This document shows positions 15,635 to 23,796 of a stretch of DNA of 36,519 nucleotides, piece after piece. The position numbers and the translations under genes are program-made. Position 1 is the first letter of the stretch; every line of letters starts with the position of its first letter. Below the pieces are notes generated by a model. The model did no database searches, had not been told where the DNA came from, and was given only the letters and a program-made list of their open reading frames with translations. The stretch is from a virus, in the IMG/VR virus record IMGVR_UViG_3300047325_000071, positions 1 through 36,519 of that record; one strand, 5' to 3'.

Positions 15635-16680
15635 AAGGCCTCGCGCATCTTCTTGGGATCATTGCTGATTTTTTCCAAGAAAACCTCGAAGTCATGGTCG
15701 CTCATACGGGCCACAGCGGCGCCCGTAATCTCGTCTGCCGGCGAGCTGCCGGTGCCACCGCCAAGGGACTTATTCTCACGCTGTCCCTGCGCGGCATTGC
15801 GTATCTTATCGGCCTCGCTCATCGGCGCGGGTGTGGGCGACGGAGCACCAGCTGGTGCAGGCGTTGCCGTATAGGCGAAACCACGGGCTTTCGCAAGCCG
15901 CATCACCGTTTCGGCAGGGTTTTTGCCCTGCGCCATGGCGACATTTGCCAGCGTCATGGCATCCTGCATCAAGACTTCGTTAATGCTGAAACGGGCCACC
16001 GACCCGTCAGGATTCACGACCCGGTTATTATCGTAACCCAGCTCCCGAAGCTCTGCTGCGCGCTGCCCCTGAAGATGGGCCGCAGCTGCCTGATATTCGG
16101 GCGAATTACCGACCTTTGCGTCATAGTCGGGCAGCGTCTGCAAATAGTCGCGCTCGAGCTGCGCGGCTTTGTTGCCGACGGTCTGAAGCTCATTAACCAC
16201 TCGCTCATTCGCCTTGGCGGTTTCCGCCATGCGCTTAAGCTCCTGCACTTCGGCGACGGTCATTTTCAGGGCACCAAGGGCGTCCTTATCCGGGTCAGGG
16301 GCTTGCCGTTGCGGTGCGGGCTTTTCCTCGCCGGTAATGGCCTTCAGCAGTTTGTCGAGGCGCTGCTCGGTCTGCTTGCGCAGCTCACGCTCCTCGTGGA
16401 GCGCGCCGTGCGGTACCATGCTCTGCTTTTCTCCGGGCGCCGCCGTCGGTGCTGGCGTTGGTGATGGTGCTCCGGCAGGCGCTGCCGTAGGGGCAGGCGT
16501 GGCCGCTGGAGCGGGTGCGGCTGTAGGTGCTGGGGTAGGCGCAGGCGTGGCCGTCGGATCGCCCTGTGCGGCGAGCTTTTCAAGCCTTACTGCCTCCTTG
16601 GTATCGGCATCGCTAGCCTCGTCGTTTTTAAGGAAAGTCTGTTCTTCAGGCGTTAGGTTCTCTTCAAATGATTCAGGCAT
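15625..16680 (-). CDS. capsid scaffolding protein (putative)
   Basis: The product is 351 residues, acidic at the N-terminus (ESFEENLTPEEQTFLKND). A Pro/Ala/Thr linker at about 42-82 (repeats of PTPAP and PTAAP) is followed by a helical charged region with RELRKQTEQRLDKLLKAITG, a second small Pro/Ala block near residue 280, and an acidic/basic C-terminus (SDHDFEVFLEKISNDPKKMR). Lying directly upstream of the major capsid gene, with high helix content and low-complexity linkers, is typical of scaffold proteins, which shape procapsids and are then lost. There is no recognisable protease motif. Confidence 0.7.
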   Translation of the reverse strand: MPESFEENLTPEEQTFLKNDEASDADTKEAVRLEKLAAQGDPTATPAPTPAPTAAPAPAATPAPTAAPAGAPSPTPAPTAAPGEKQSMVPHGALHEERELRKQTEQRLDKLLKAITGEEKPAPQRQAPDPDKDALGALKMTVAEVQELKRMAETAKANERVVNELQTVGNKAAQLERDYLQTLPDYDAKVGNSPEYQAAAAHLQGQRAAELRELGYDNNRVVNPDGSVARFSINEVLMQDAMTLANVAMAQGKNPAETVMRLAKARGFAYTATPAPAGAPSPTPAPMSEADKIRNAAQGQRENKSLGGGTGSSPADEITGAAVARMSDHDFEVFLEKISNDPKKMREAFGA

Positions 16681-16688
16681 AGCAATCT

Positions 16689-16757
16689 CCTCTGCCCGCG
16701 ACTGGCGGGCGCAGAAACCGGCAACTGGCCGGGACAGAAGCCCTCGGATGAGGGAAT
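16689..16757 (-). other. three tandem hairpins in a 77-base intergenic gap
   Basis: Three short perfect dyads follow each other on the minus strand: CCCTC/GAGGG, CCGG/CCGG and GCCCGC/GCGGGC. The last ends a few bases before the scaffold Shine-Dalgarno (AGAGGAG). Such an array could process or stabilise mRNA, or limit scaffold expression. Confidence 0.4.
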
Positions 16758-17027
16758 TTAACCAAGAAGGAAGGTAACGCTGGCCGTGCCGCCGAAGGTG
16801 GCATAGAGGCCTGCACCGAATTTCGCGGGGAAGGGATAATAGGTGCCCGCCACAAGGTTCATCGTCGTCAGGATATTATTTCCCGATCCGGCGCTTGCAT
16901 TGTCATAAAGCGCAAGGGTACCGGACGACGACGAGGCGCAGATAAAACCCAGAATATTGCCGCCGGTGGTCAAGATGCTGCCGGAAGCGGAAGCCACGAC
17001 TGGCTTGCCGAATTGTTGGTCGGACAT
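16758..17027 (-). CDS. small conserved virion protein
   Basis: The product is 89 residues and compactly beta-rich: MSDQQFGKPVVASASGSILT, then GFICASSSSGTLALYDN, LVAGTYYPFPAKFGAGLYAT and GGTASVTFLLG. The S-G-T-L-x-L-Y-D and Y-Y-P-F-P motifs recall small phage head or decoration proteins. It is separated by nine bases from the glycine-rich adhesin gene upstream and is followed by the hairpin-bearing gap before the scaffold gene. Function is not known. Confidence 0.55.
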   Translation of the reverse strand: MSDQQFGKPVVASASGSILTTGGNILGFICASSSSGTLALYDNASAGSGNNILTTMNLVAGTYYPFPAKFGAGLYATFGGTASVTFLLG

Positions 17028-17036
17028 GGTGATCTC

Positions 17037-18899
17037 CTACATTAAAATGATAAATGCGTCCTCGTCGTCTTCACGACGCCGGCGCTCCTGCGCCATTTCT
17101 ATTTCGGCGAGCATCTGGGCTTCCGAAAGGCTATCCATGGCCTCGAGCTTCCTGCGCGTCGGACCGCCGATGGATAGAGGGGCCTGCGTGGGCGTAGGAG
17201 GGGGCACAGGCGTCCCAATGAAGGGAGGCATGACCGTATAGTCCAGCGCAGCTCCCCGCGCCCGTGCGACCTGCACAGGCTGCTGCGAAAACCAGTCGTC
17301 GAGGTTGACGGTACCGGAGGAAAATACTACCGGCAACACGATCGACGTATAGCCGGGCGCAGGCATGCGCATAATCTGCGCAGGCGCATCGCCTATCCAT
17401 TTGTCGATGGTAACGATTTCCTGCGCCGCAATGACGGGCTGGAATACGTTAAAGCCGAAATTTACCCCCGCACGCGACCGGCTGACGTCTGCCTCTGACG
17501 CTATCCATTTATCAAGCGTAACTGGCTGCGGAGCGAAGGGCTCCACGCTGATGCCTGACGGATTCGGCTGGCCCGCCCGACTGATGATGTCGGGTATAAT
17601 GGGGTGCCATTTATCAACCGTTATAATTTCGGCTGCAATTGGCGGCTGAAGCGGATAAATCTGCTGTCCGGTGGGCTGCACTGCAATGGAGCGACGGGCC
17701 TGATCGGGTAAAATTGGCTGCCATTTCTCAACGTAGATGACTTCGTTCGTGACGACGCCTTCAGGATAGAGCTGCTGGCCTCCATCGATCGGGCGCTTTG
17801 CCACCAGATACTGGTCAGGGCGGATGGGCTCCCACTTATCAGGAAACACCACCTCTTTCGTCACAATGCCGAAGGGGTAAACCTGCAGGCCGGTGCCGAC
17901 CGGCTGACGGCGGAAAACTAGGTCGGGGATATGCGGCTGCCACTTGTCGGCATAGACCGTTTCTGTAGTCGCAATCCCGAAATCATAGAAGAAGGCCGGC
18001 GCAAGAGCTGCGCCGAATGCGAGCCGCACGATGACCTGCACATTCGTATCGTAATAGCTCGAAACGGAGGGGGTCGGTGCCGATGGCGTATAGGCGAGGA
18101 CGATAAGGCCGCCTGCGCCCGCGCCGCCGGTGCCACCATAGTCTGAGCCGCCACCGCCACCGCCATAATTTCCACCAGTCCCGCCATTACCCGATGCTGC
18201 AGACCCACCACCACCGCCGCCGCCGCCGCCGTGAGTGGCGTCCCAGTCGGCGCTGGTTGATCCATTGCCGCCAGCGCCGGGGAATGAACCGCCGCCGCCG
18301 CCACCGCCCGCAGAGCCGGCGCCGCCGCCTGCGGCGCCGCCCCCTGTGCCCGCGGACCCTACGCCGCCAGTGCCGCCGGTATTACCGCTGGGCGCATTAC
18401 CTGCAGTGGCGCTCGTTCCGTTCGACCCGCCGCCGCCGCCACCACCGCCGCCTACTGCACTGCCACCGTTTTTACCGGCCCCGTTTAAGCCCGCTGCGCC
18501 ACCGCCGCCGCCGCCGGCGTTACCCGTAGTTGTGCCGCCAGATCCGCCAGCGGTCTTTACAGTGCCCACACAATTGGCAACCAGACCACCTGCTCCGCCT
18601 GAGGCGCTGACCGACGAAACGCCATAATCCGCTACAAGCGTGGCGGAATTTTTAAACTGGGTTTTTGTTGCCGAACCCGCCGCTCCTATCTGTATCGCTT
18701 CGCTTGTGCTCGCTGCGTCGGATAAATTGGTTATCTGCGCGAATGCGCCGCCGCCGCCACCACCGCCGCCTATTGAAGTAGCCGAGTTGCCGTTGCCACC
18801 ACAGCCGATTGCGCTGACCGTATTATTAGACGGATTCCAATCTGATGGCAGTGTCTGCGGCGAGGTTGTTGAGGAGGTGTAATATACAAGTGTTGTCAT
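17037..18899 (-). CDS. glycine-rich adhesin-like virion protein with C-terminal DKW repeats
   Basis: The product is 620 residues in three parts. Residues 1-270 are a Gly-rich domain with many G-runs separated by short polar blocks, like the glycine-rich tail-tip/adhesin domain of phage proteins such as S16 gp38, where stacked polyglycine helices display receptor-binding loops. Residues 285-545 contain seven copies of a unit of about 35-45 residues centred on (V/Y)xDKWxPxxPD: YADKWQPHIPD, FPDKWEPIRPD, YVEKWQPILPD, TVDKWHPIIPD, TLDKW, TIDKW and NLDDW. The last 60 residues are Pro-rich, then acidic/basic and helical (EAQMLAEIEMAQERRRREDD). It is encoded within the head module, not next to fibre genes. 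Role in host recognition is inferred. Confidence 0.6.
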   Translation of the reverse strand: MTTLVYYTSSTTSPQTLPSDWNPSNNTVSAIGCGGNGNSATSIGGGGGGGGAFAQITNLSDAASTSEAIQIGAAGSATKTQFKNSATLVADYGVSSVSASGGAGGLVANCVGTVKTAGGSGGTTTGNAGGGGGGAAGLNGAGKNGGSAVGGGGGGGGGSNGTSATAGNAPSGNTGGTGGVGSAGTGGGAAGGGAGSAGGGGGGGSFPGAGGNGSTSADWDATHGGGGGGGGGSAASGNGGTGGNYGGGGGGSDYGGTGGAGAGGLIVLAYTPSAPTPSVSSYYDTNVQVIVRLAFGAALAPAFFYDFGIATTETVYADKWQPHIPDLVFRRQPVGTGLQVYPFGIVTKEVVFPDKWEPIRPDQYLVAKRPIDGGQQLYPEGVVTNEVIYVEKWQPILPDQARRSIAVQPTGQQIYPLQPPIAAEIITVDKWHPIIPDIISRAGQPNPSGISVEPFAPQPVTLDKWIASEADVSRSRAGVNFGFNVFQPVIAAQEIVTIDKWIGDAPAQIMRMPAPGYTSIVLPVVFSSGTVNLDDWFSQQPVQVARARGAALDYTVMPPFIGTPVPPPTPTQAPLSIGGPTRRKLEAMDSLSEAQMLAEIEMAQERRRREDDEDAFIILM

Positions 18900-19210
18900 G
18901 AGGCAGCGCTCGCGCCGCTGCCGGAAGAGCTACTTTGAGAAATAACCGATCCCGGGTTGCTGATGGGCCCAACTGAGGCCAATTGAATCGCTGAAATAGC
19001 ACTATTTATATACGCTACAAACTGTTTTGGATCAGTAAATGCACTATACGTTGCCGCATCGATATTTATCCAAGTATGCCCAGCTTGCGCAGCATGCAAA
19101 ATATGCGGATTTAGGTCTGAAGCTTTACCACCATTATCATCGGTCACGACAATTGTTGCTTGAATACCATTTATAGGGTCATACCTGACGCCCGCAGCGA
19201 TTATTGCCAT
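18896..19210 (-). CDS. small phage protein of unknown function
   Basis: The product is 104 residues: MAIIAAGVRYDPINGIQATI, a soluble alpha/beta-looking body (LHAAQAGHTWINIDAATYSA) and a Ser/Gly tail (SQSSSSGSGASAAS). The gene overlaps the adhesin gene start by four bases (ATGA), so the two are probably translated together and may interact. Base composition is more A+T-rich than the neighbours. No family is recognised. Confidence 0.55.
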   Translation of the reverse strand: MAIIAAGVRYDPINGIQATIVVTDDNGGKASDLNPHILHAAQAGHTWINIDAATYSAFTDPKQFVAYINSAISAIQLASVGPISNPGSVISQSSSSGSGASAAS

Positions 19211-19216
19211 AAAACC

Positions 19217-19477
19217 TCATGGGAGTATGAGCAGCTTTCCTTTCTCGTAGTCCTCGAGCCGCTTTTCATAGGGATAGCACTGCGTTACGCAATCATGGGC
19301 GCCGCAGACGTGTCCATTGCAGCGTGGGCACCATCCTCGAATGATGCCGGACCCAGGCTTGTGAATCCAGTGCCCTCCGCAATGCACGCACTGTCGCGTA
19401 GGCAAGGTGATGGCAGGCCCGAACTCCGTGGTCACGAGCACTTCACCATTCAGCTGCCTATGCTTAAATCCAAACAT
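19217..19477 (-). CDS. small Cys-rich (zinc-binding) phage protein
   Basis: The product is 86 residues. The core is CVHCGGHW, a GSG turn, RGWCPRCNGHVCGAHDC and a last Cys in TQCYPYE, giving two CxxC pairs plus further Cys/His that could bind one or two zinc ions. Small proteins with this CxxCG ... PGSGxxRGWCxxC pattern occur in structural operons of short-tailed phages. The role is unknown. The protein ends with a short helix (KRLEDYEKGKLLILP). Confidence 0.6.
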   Translation of the reverse strand: MFGFKHRQLNGEVLVTTEFGPAITLPTRQCVHCGGHWIHKPGSGIIRGWCPRCNGHVCGAHDCVTQCYPYEKRLEDYEKGKLLILP

Positions 19478-19480
19478 GCC

Positions 19481-19960
19481 TTATTCAGCGTAGAGGAAAC
19501 TGAATACCGTATTCACAGATGCCGTCGAAACAAGCGACATAAGATTCAGGCTGTTGCTTGCCGTAGCAGGAATCTTGAGTTCGCTGCCCGGTGCCGCAAC
19601 CCAGCGATACGTCGCGCGCTGGTTTGAGGCAAACTGGAAGAGGAATGCGTTTGAGGTCAGCGTCGGGCCGACGGAGGCAAGGCCTTGGTTCGCAGCGGCG
19701 AGAGCAGACGGGTCTGCAGGGTCAAGCGGCTGCGGGGTGATGGCAGCGCCACCGGTGCCTGCCCACGTACCCGCCGAGGTTCCACGCTGCCATGCGTATT
19801 TCGCTGCCTGATCGGCGGGCGTGGCATCAGAACCAAGGCTGAAATCATAGATGCCGGGGCGGATGGTCGCCGCGCCGACAAGGTTTGCGAGGGGCAGCGT
19901 GGTGCTTGCGCCGTTCACGCAATTGCCGACCACGCTATAGTTACGGCCAAACTGTGACAT
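19481..19960 (-). CDS. conserved small virion protein, possible decoration protein
   Basis: The product is 159 residues: MSQFGRNYSVVGNCVNGAST, then IRPGIYDFSLGSDATPADQA, WQRGTSAGTWAGTGGAAITP and RATYRWVAAPGSELKIPATA. The G-I-Y-D-F-x-x-G-S-x-A-T-P-A-D-x-A segment recurs in small phage structural proteins near the portal gene. The product is beta-rich with no catalytic motif. It has a good Shine-Dalgarno (GAAGGATA) and lies 25 bases after the portal gene on the same strand. Function beyond probable virion location is unknown. Confidence 0.55.
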   Translation of the reverse strand: MSQFGRNYSVVGNCVNGASTTLPLANLVGAATIRPGIYDFSLGSDATPADQAAKYAWQRGTSAGTWAGTGGAAITPQPLDPADPSALAAANQGLASVGPTLTSNAFLFQFASNQRATYRWVAAPGSELKIPATASNSLNLMSLVSTASVNTVFSFLYAE

Positions 19961-19985
19961 AAAATATCCTTCTCAAGTTAAGTGG

Positions 19986-22472
19986 TTAATCTTCTTTAAA
20001 GTCCTTCACGCTACCGCGCACACGCTTCTTTTCATCCAGCACGGCCTTATTGGGCGCGAGCGCGATCTTGTTCTGTTTCTCAACGGCCTTGGTAAGCGCC
20101 TCGATGGTGCCCTTGAGGGCCTTACCGGACGCTTCTCCCTCGCGGTGCGTGGAGCGCACACCTTCTGACATGGCTTCGATCGCCTTGGCTATAGGTGTCA
20201 TATCGATATTGATGATCGGCGCTTCCTGTTTCTTGTCGGCTAGCGCCTTAATGAGCTTCTCGAGCTGGGCCGACTTCTTATCCTCGGCCTCGCGCTTGGG
20301 AGCATCCACCTTTGCCTGCGCTGCGGCCTTATGATGGGCATCGGTTTCATGCTTGTGCTTGGCAACACGCTCGTTCGAATCGCGCTGCGCACTCTCGAGC
20401 TTCTGCTGATGGATTATCTTGGCGGCGGTCATGTCGCGGTCGGCCTGCACCTTGGCGGCAGCCAGATCGCGCTCGTTTTGCATTTTCTGGGCCGTGAGGG
20501 CAGTCTCGAATTGCAGTTCGCTCTCGCGTGAATGATTTTCGGCCGCATATTTGGCCTGAATCTCCTGAATGCGTGCTGCACCGGAAGCCTTGATCTGCTC
20601 CATTTTCTGCTGATGGTCGAGCTGAAGCTGGGCGGTATCGGCCTGCGCCTGTGCGGCAATTTCCTGCGCCTTGGGGTCTTGCTTCGGGGGCGCGTTCTTG
20701 ATCTCGTCTGATATCTTGGCGACGAGCGACTCGGGCAACGGCGAATATTTTAGCACGTCGAGCCATACCTGCGCGGGGATATCCATACCCTTCAGGATGG
20801 GCATCATCTGCTGCAGAATCTGCCACGTTGCCTCTTTCGTATTAACGCTGGTGGGCGCGTCATCGATGACAACGTCATATTTCGCGGTCTCGGGGCGCTT
20901 TACCAGCGGCACGAATTTAGCCTGCTCCGGGCCGCCAATCTTCACGAGGCGACCATCGGATAGGTAGCGCGTAATATAGAATAGGGTCAGGCGGCCCTTA
21001 TCCTTGCGGTACTGGCGCAGGGACGCGAAGAGGGTGGCAAGCACGGTCATGGCGGCCTGCTTGCGCATATGCTCGACAATGCCGGGCTGGTCGCGGTCGG
21101 CAGCACCCACCAGCTCGGGGTTGACGCCAGTGACGGACGGCAGGCTGTTTAAGGCCAGCTCGTTGAGGTACTGCAGGCCGGATGGTAACTCACCGACCGG
21201 CTTTGGCATAATCTTGGGGTTCTGGCCCGAGATGGCGCCCTTGGCGACGAAGGTGATGCTATCCGGGCGCGCGTATTCGTCCTGCGCCTCGTCGGCATCC
21301 TCGAAGGCGTCCTCCTCCGCAATGATGCCCCCCTTTGCGCCTGAATTGACGATATGGAGGATCTGCGACATCCACTTGTTTGCCCACTCGGCTGGGCTGA
21401 TCATGGCGCGCACCAGCCCGTACCAGATGCCCTTATTGCGATCGCGCTTGCCGGTCATACACTTCAGCGTGAAACCGCCCATCTTCGGGCCGTCGATAGT
21501 CTCGAGGACCTTATTACCGATGAAAGTCTTGTAATAGACGCGGGTGCGCTGCTTTACAGCAATGATTTCAGGTATCTGCGCGCCGGCATCGCGGAGCTTA
21601 TCCACGCGCGACTTCAGCTTCTTGAAGTCCTCAAGGCTATACATCTCTGCACTGCCGGATATCGGGTCGATGCAGCGCATGGCATAGACGTGTTTCCACC
21701 ACTGCGTCTCGACGATGCGCACCATCTTGCCGCCGTGCAGCTGGTCCACATCGCTCTGGTCATTTTTATAGAAAGGGGCTTCCTGTGCGTCGTGCGGGTC
21801 GCTGGTGGCGCTCATGTCGCCCATAGCCCACTGCGCGTGCAGGTCCTCGACGTCGATGTCGGGGAACATCTCCTTGGCTTCCTCGAGTGGCATATCCTTA
21901 ATTCTGTGGATGCGGCGAGCATCCGCGAGGTTCTTGCGGCGGCTGTTACGGTCCCAATACATCATGAGGGGGTCCTCATGCATGTCGACGTATTTGCCCT
22001 CCGGGTCCTCGTCATACTCCACGCGGCTGTCGGTCCAGCCCATTCCGCAAATCACAAGGTCGAGGAAAGCGTCGGACTCTTCGTCCTCGGCATTGCACTC
22101 GTCGCGGAAATACTTGGCTGCGCTGGTGAGCAGGTCGTCAACGCCGGCATCGCCCTCATGGCGCGGGAAGTAATGCACCTCCTGCCGGTTATTCACCTCG
22201 AGGCCCGCCACGCTATCGACCACTGGGCCGATGCGGTTAAAGGTAATGACCGGGCGCAGCTCTTCCTTCAGCTTGGCAGCATCTTCGCTACTCCACTGGT
22301 TGCCGGCGACGAAGTCGAACTGCTGGCGAGCTTCTATACGCCAGTCCTTGCTATGATCGCGGTCCTGAATGAACCAGTTTTGAAAGCGCTGGAGCTCGCT
22401 TAAATCGGAGCTGTCCTGCTCCGCGCCGGGTTGCGGCTCTGAGCTGGTGCCGTCTGCTGGGCCTTCTGCCAT
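19986..22472 (-). CDS. portal protein, P22-like, with a long C-terminal coiled coil
   Basis: The product is 828 residues. Residues 30-560 have features of P22-type portals: [100 protein letters not shown] and [20 protein letters not shown]. From about residue 600 a charged, Gln/Ala/Lys-rich helix of some 150 residues ([20 protein letters not shown] and onward) forms a coiled coil like the barrel/C-terminal extension of some portals. The tail ends [15 protein letters not shown]. Twelve copies would form the DNA channel at one capsid vertex. AAAGAGG precedes the ATG. Confidence 0.85.
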   Translation of the reverse strand: MAEGPADGTSSEPQPGAEQDSSDLSELQRFQNWFIQDRDHSKDWRIEARQQFDFVAGNQWSSEDAAKLKEELRPVITFNRIGPVVDSVAGLEVNNRQEVHYFPRHEGDAGVDDLLTSAAKYFRDECNAEDEESDAFLDLVICGMGWTDSRVEYDEDPEGKYVDMHEDPLMMYWDRNSRRKNLADARRIHRIKDMPLEEAKEMFPDIDVEDLHAQWAMGDMSATSDPHDAQEAPFYKNDQSDVDQLHGGKMVRIVETQWWKHVYAMRCIDPISGSAEMYSLEDFKKLKSRVDKLRDAGAQIPEIIAVKQRTRVYYKTFIGNKVLETIDGPKMGGFTLKCMTGKRDRNKGIWYGLVRAMISPAEWANKWMSQILHIVNSGAKGGIIAEEDAFEDADEAQDEYARPDSITFVAKGAISGQNPKIMPKPVGELPSGLQYLNELALNSLPSVTGVNPELVGAADRDQPGIVEHMRKQAAMTVLATLFASLRQYRKDKGRLTLFYITRYLSDGRLVKIGGPEQAKFVPLVKRPETAKYDVVIDDAPTSVNTKEATWQILQQMMPILKGMDIPAQVWLDVLKYSPLPESLVAKISDEIKNAPPKQDPKAQEIAAQAQADTAQLQLDHQQKMEQIKASGAARIQEIQAKYAAENHSRESELQFETALTAQKMQNERDLAAAKVQADRDMTAAKIIHQQKLESAQRDSNERVAKHKHETDAHHKAAAQAKVDAPKREAEDKKSAQLEKLIKALADKKQEAPIINIDMTPIAKAIEAMSEGVRSTHREGEASGKALKGTIEALTKAVEKQNKIALAPNKAVLDEKKRVRGSVKDFKED

Positions 22473-22484
22473 ATTGCCTCTTTC

Positions 22485-22817
22485 TTAATGAAGCGCCTGT
22501 AAGGCAGCTGATTTCGGGGTAAGGAGGGTGCGTACTTTAATGTCGTCGATGGCGCGCTCTATCTCGGACACAACAATCTGAGGGTCCGTGGCGGCGTGCA
22601 CAGCATCGAAGTTGTCCCGCTCCACTATAGGGGTCACGTTTATGCGGATTCGCTTCTGGGTGGGCTTCTTTGTAGCCATGGATAGGAAGGTTACCTCTAT
22701 CCATCCGGTGGGTTCGACCGAAACGGTGGTCGGGTTCCCCTGATAGCGCACCCCACGCTTTATGAGTGTGGCGAGGATTTCCTCCGCAAAGGCTTGGTTC
22801 GAGGACATGCCTATCAT
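22485..22817 (-). CDS. small phage protein between portal and terminase, unknown
   Basis: The product is 110 residues from ATG 22817, which overlaps the preceding stop (ATGA). An in-frame ATG at 22808 is an alternative. It has an alpha/beta look (FAEEILATLIKRGVRYQGNP, then GWIEVTFLSMATKKPTQKRI) and a basic C-terminus. It shares position and style with the next small gene upstream, and both may be virion-assembly accessories. No family is recognised. Confidence 0.5.
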   Translation of the reverse strand: MIGMSSNQAFAEEILATLIKRGVRYQGNPTTVSVEPTGWIEVTFLSMATKKPTQKRIRINVTPIVERDNFDAVHAATDPQIVVSEIERAIDDIKVRTLLTPKSAALQALH

Positions 22818-23185
22818 CAGTGTTCCGTCGCGCGGACGAAGCCCACGCGCCCCAGCTTGATCTCGGCGGTTTTCTGCTTGATGGCCGACTCGATGCGGTC
22901 AATGACATTCATCAGGTCCTTATGGCTGAAGCCGATGGGCGCGGGCTCGCTGAAGCCCACCATCTTGCCTTCGATATCAACCGCCACGCCGATGCCGATG
23001 GCGTCCTTGAAGGGGCGCACCACCATGCAGCTCTCGTCGCTGCCCGGGATGCGCTTCTTGATGGCGTTCTTAATCGTCTTCACGTCCATCGTCGAAGCGT
23101 TCTCGGGTAGCTCGTCGGGCGTAAGCAGCTCCTTGCGCCCACCATCTATTTCGGGCAGGGGCTGCGGCTTTGCGAAGGGCAGCAT
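22817..23185 (-). CDS. small phage protein, unknown
   Basis: The product is 122 residues from ATG 23185, which overlaps the stop of the upstream gene by one base (TAATG). The longer frame to 23305 would begin inside that gene. The sequence runs MLPFAKPQPLPEIDGGRKEL, then MDVKTIKNAIKKRIPGSDES, GIGVAVDIEGKMVGFSEPAP and a terminal helix. It looks like a small globular alpha/beta protein without a recognised motif. There is no strong Shine-Dalgarno, so translation is probably coupled to the upstream gene. Confidence 0.5.
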   Translation of the reverse strand: MLPFAKPQPLPEIDGGRKELLTPDELPENASTMDVKTIKNAIKKRIPGSDESCMVVRPFKDAIGIGVAVDIEGKMVGFSEPAPIGFSHKDLMNVIDRIESAIKQKTAEIKLGRVGFVRATEH

Positions 23186-23676
23186 TATTGCATGCAGACG
23201 TAGTAAAGCGTGGTCGTGGTCGCTGACAGGGTGAACGTCACCGCCGTCGGGCTGATTGCCGTGACGGACGCAACGCCCGCGCCCGAGCCCGCATTTGCCA
23301 CGCAAACGGGGATTTCAGAGGTGCCGGCAGCGTTCGTGTGGGCTGCGGCAAAGTTAAGCGTACATGCCGTGGGCGAACCGCCGCCGAGCGTAATAACGCC
23401 GTCTGTGTCCGTCGAAGTAGCCGAGACGGAAGGCGTGCCCGTGCCGCACGAGGTAAGCGTGGGGACTGCTGCCTGCAGGGTATTAATGGCACTGCCCGCC
23501 GTGCCGTTATTGACGCCGTTCTTGCCGTAAGCGCCGTTGATGGTGAAGGTGGGCGGCACGTTGTCGATGTTAAACACGCCCAGCAGCGTGGTGGTGTCGG
23601 CGAGGGTTTCCCCTGCCATGCCGATCAGAAGTCCGAGGGCGAGTGCGGCGGATGCGCCGAGCAGTTTCTTAAGCAT
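23185..23676 (-). CDS. exported beta-rich phage protein with signal peptide, paralogous C-terminus to the 2249-3310 protein
   Basis: From ATG 23676 (AAGGAG upstream) the product is 163 residues with a clear signal peptide: MLKKLLGASAALALGLLIGM then AGETLADTTT, cleavage near the ETLA-D site. The mature protein is Thr/Ala/Gly-rich and beta-type. It ends PVCVANAGSGAGVASVTAIS ... YYVCMQ, matching the last 45 residues of the fibre-like protein at 2249-3310 (PYCVAN ... YICIQ). Paired cysteines at similar positions would fit a disulfide formed outside the cytoplasm. It lies between the terminase and portal genes. A phage-encoded exported protein may change the cell surface, or may be assembled into virions through the membrane. 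This is inference. Confidence 0.6.
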   Translation of the reverse strand: MLKKLLGASAALALGLLIGMAGETLADTTTLLGVFNIDNVPPTFTINGAYGKNGVNNGTAGSAINTLQAAVPTLTSCGTGTPSVSATSTDTDGVITLGGGSPTACTLNFAAAHTNAAGTSEIPVCVANAGSGAGVASVTAISPTAVTFTLSATTTTLYYVCMQ

Positions 23677-23686
23677 GGGGAACTCC

Positions 23687-23782
23687 TTAATGTGGTGGGT
23701 TGATAGGTTCAAAGAAGATGAGGAAAAGCAGCAGGGCGTTCATTAGGAGCATGAGCGTAATGACGATATTTGGCCACGTCAT
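23687..23782 (-). CDS. 31-residue single-pass membrane peptide
   Basis: A short ORF in the 120-base gap between the terminase and exported-protein genes encodes MTWPNIVITLMLLMNALLLF followed by LIFFEPINPPH, essentially one transmembrane helix. A G-rich Shine-Dalgarno (GGGGGGAC) lies just upstream, and the stop TAA overlaps the Shine-Dalgarno of the next gene, consistent with coupled translation. Tiny membrane proteins of this type occur in many phages. Function is unknown; it could assist the exported protein or act on the membrane. Confidence 0.5.
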   Translation of the reverse strand: MTWPNIVITLMLLMNALLLFLIFFEPINPPH

Positions 23783-23796
23783 AAGGTCCCCCCCTG

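Noticed and set aside
18194-18627. Plus-strand frames rich in Arg/His or Pro
   Set aside because: They are the antisense of the glycine-rich domain coding for G-runs.
21354-22403. 349-residue plus-strand open frame
   Set aside because: It is antisense to the portal gene, which has clear family motifs.
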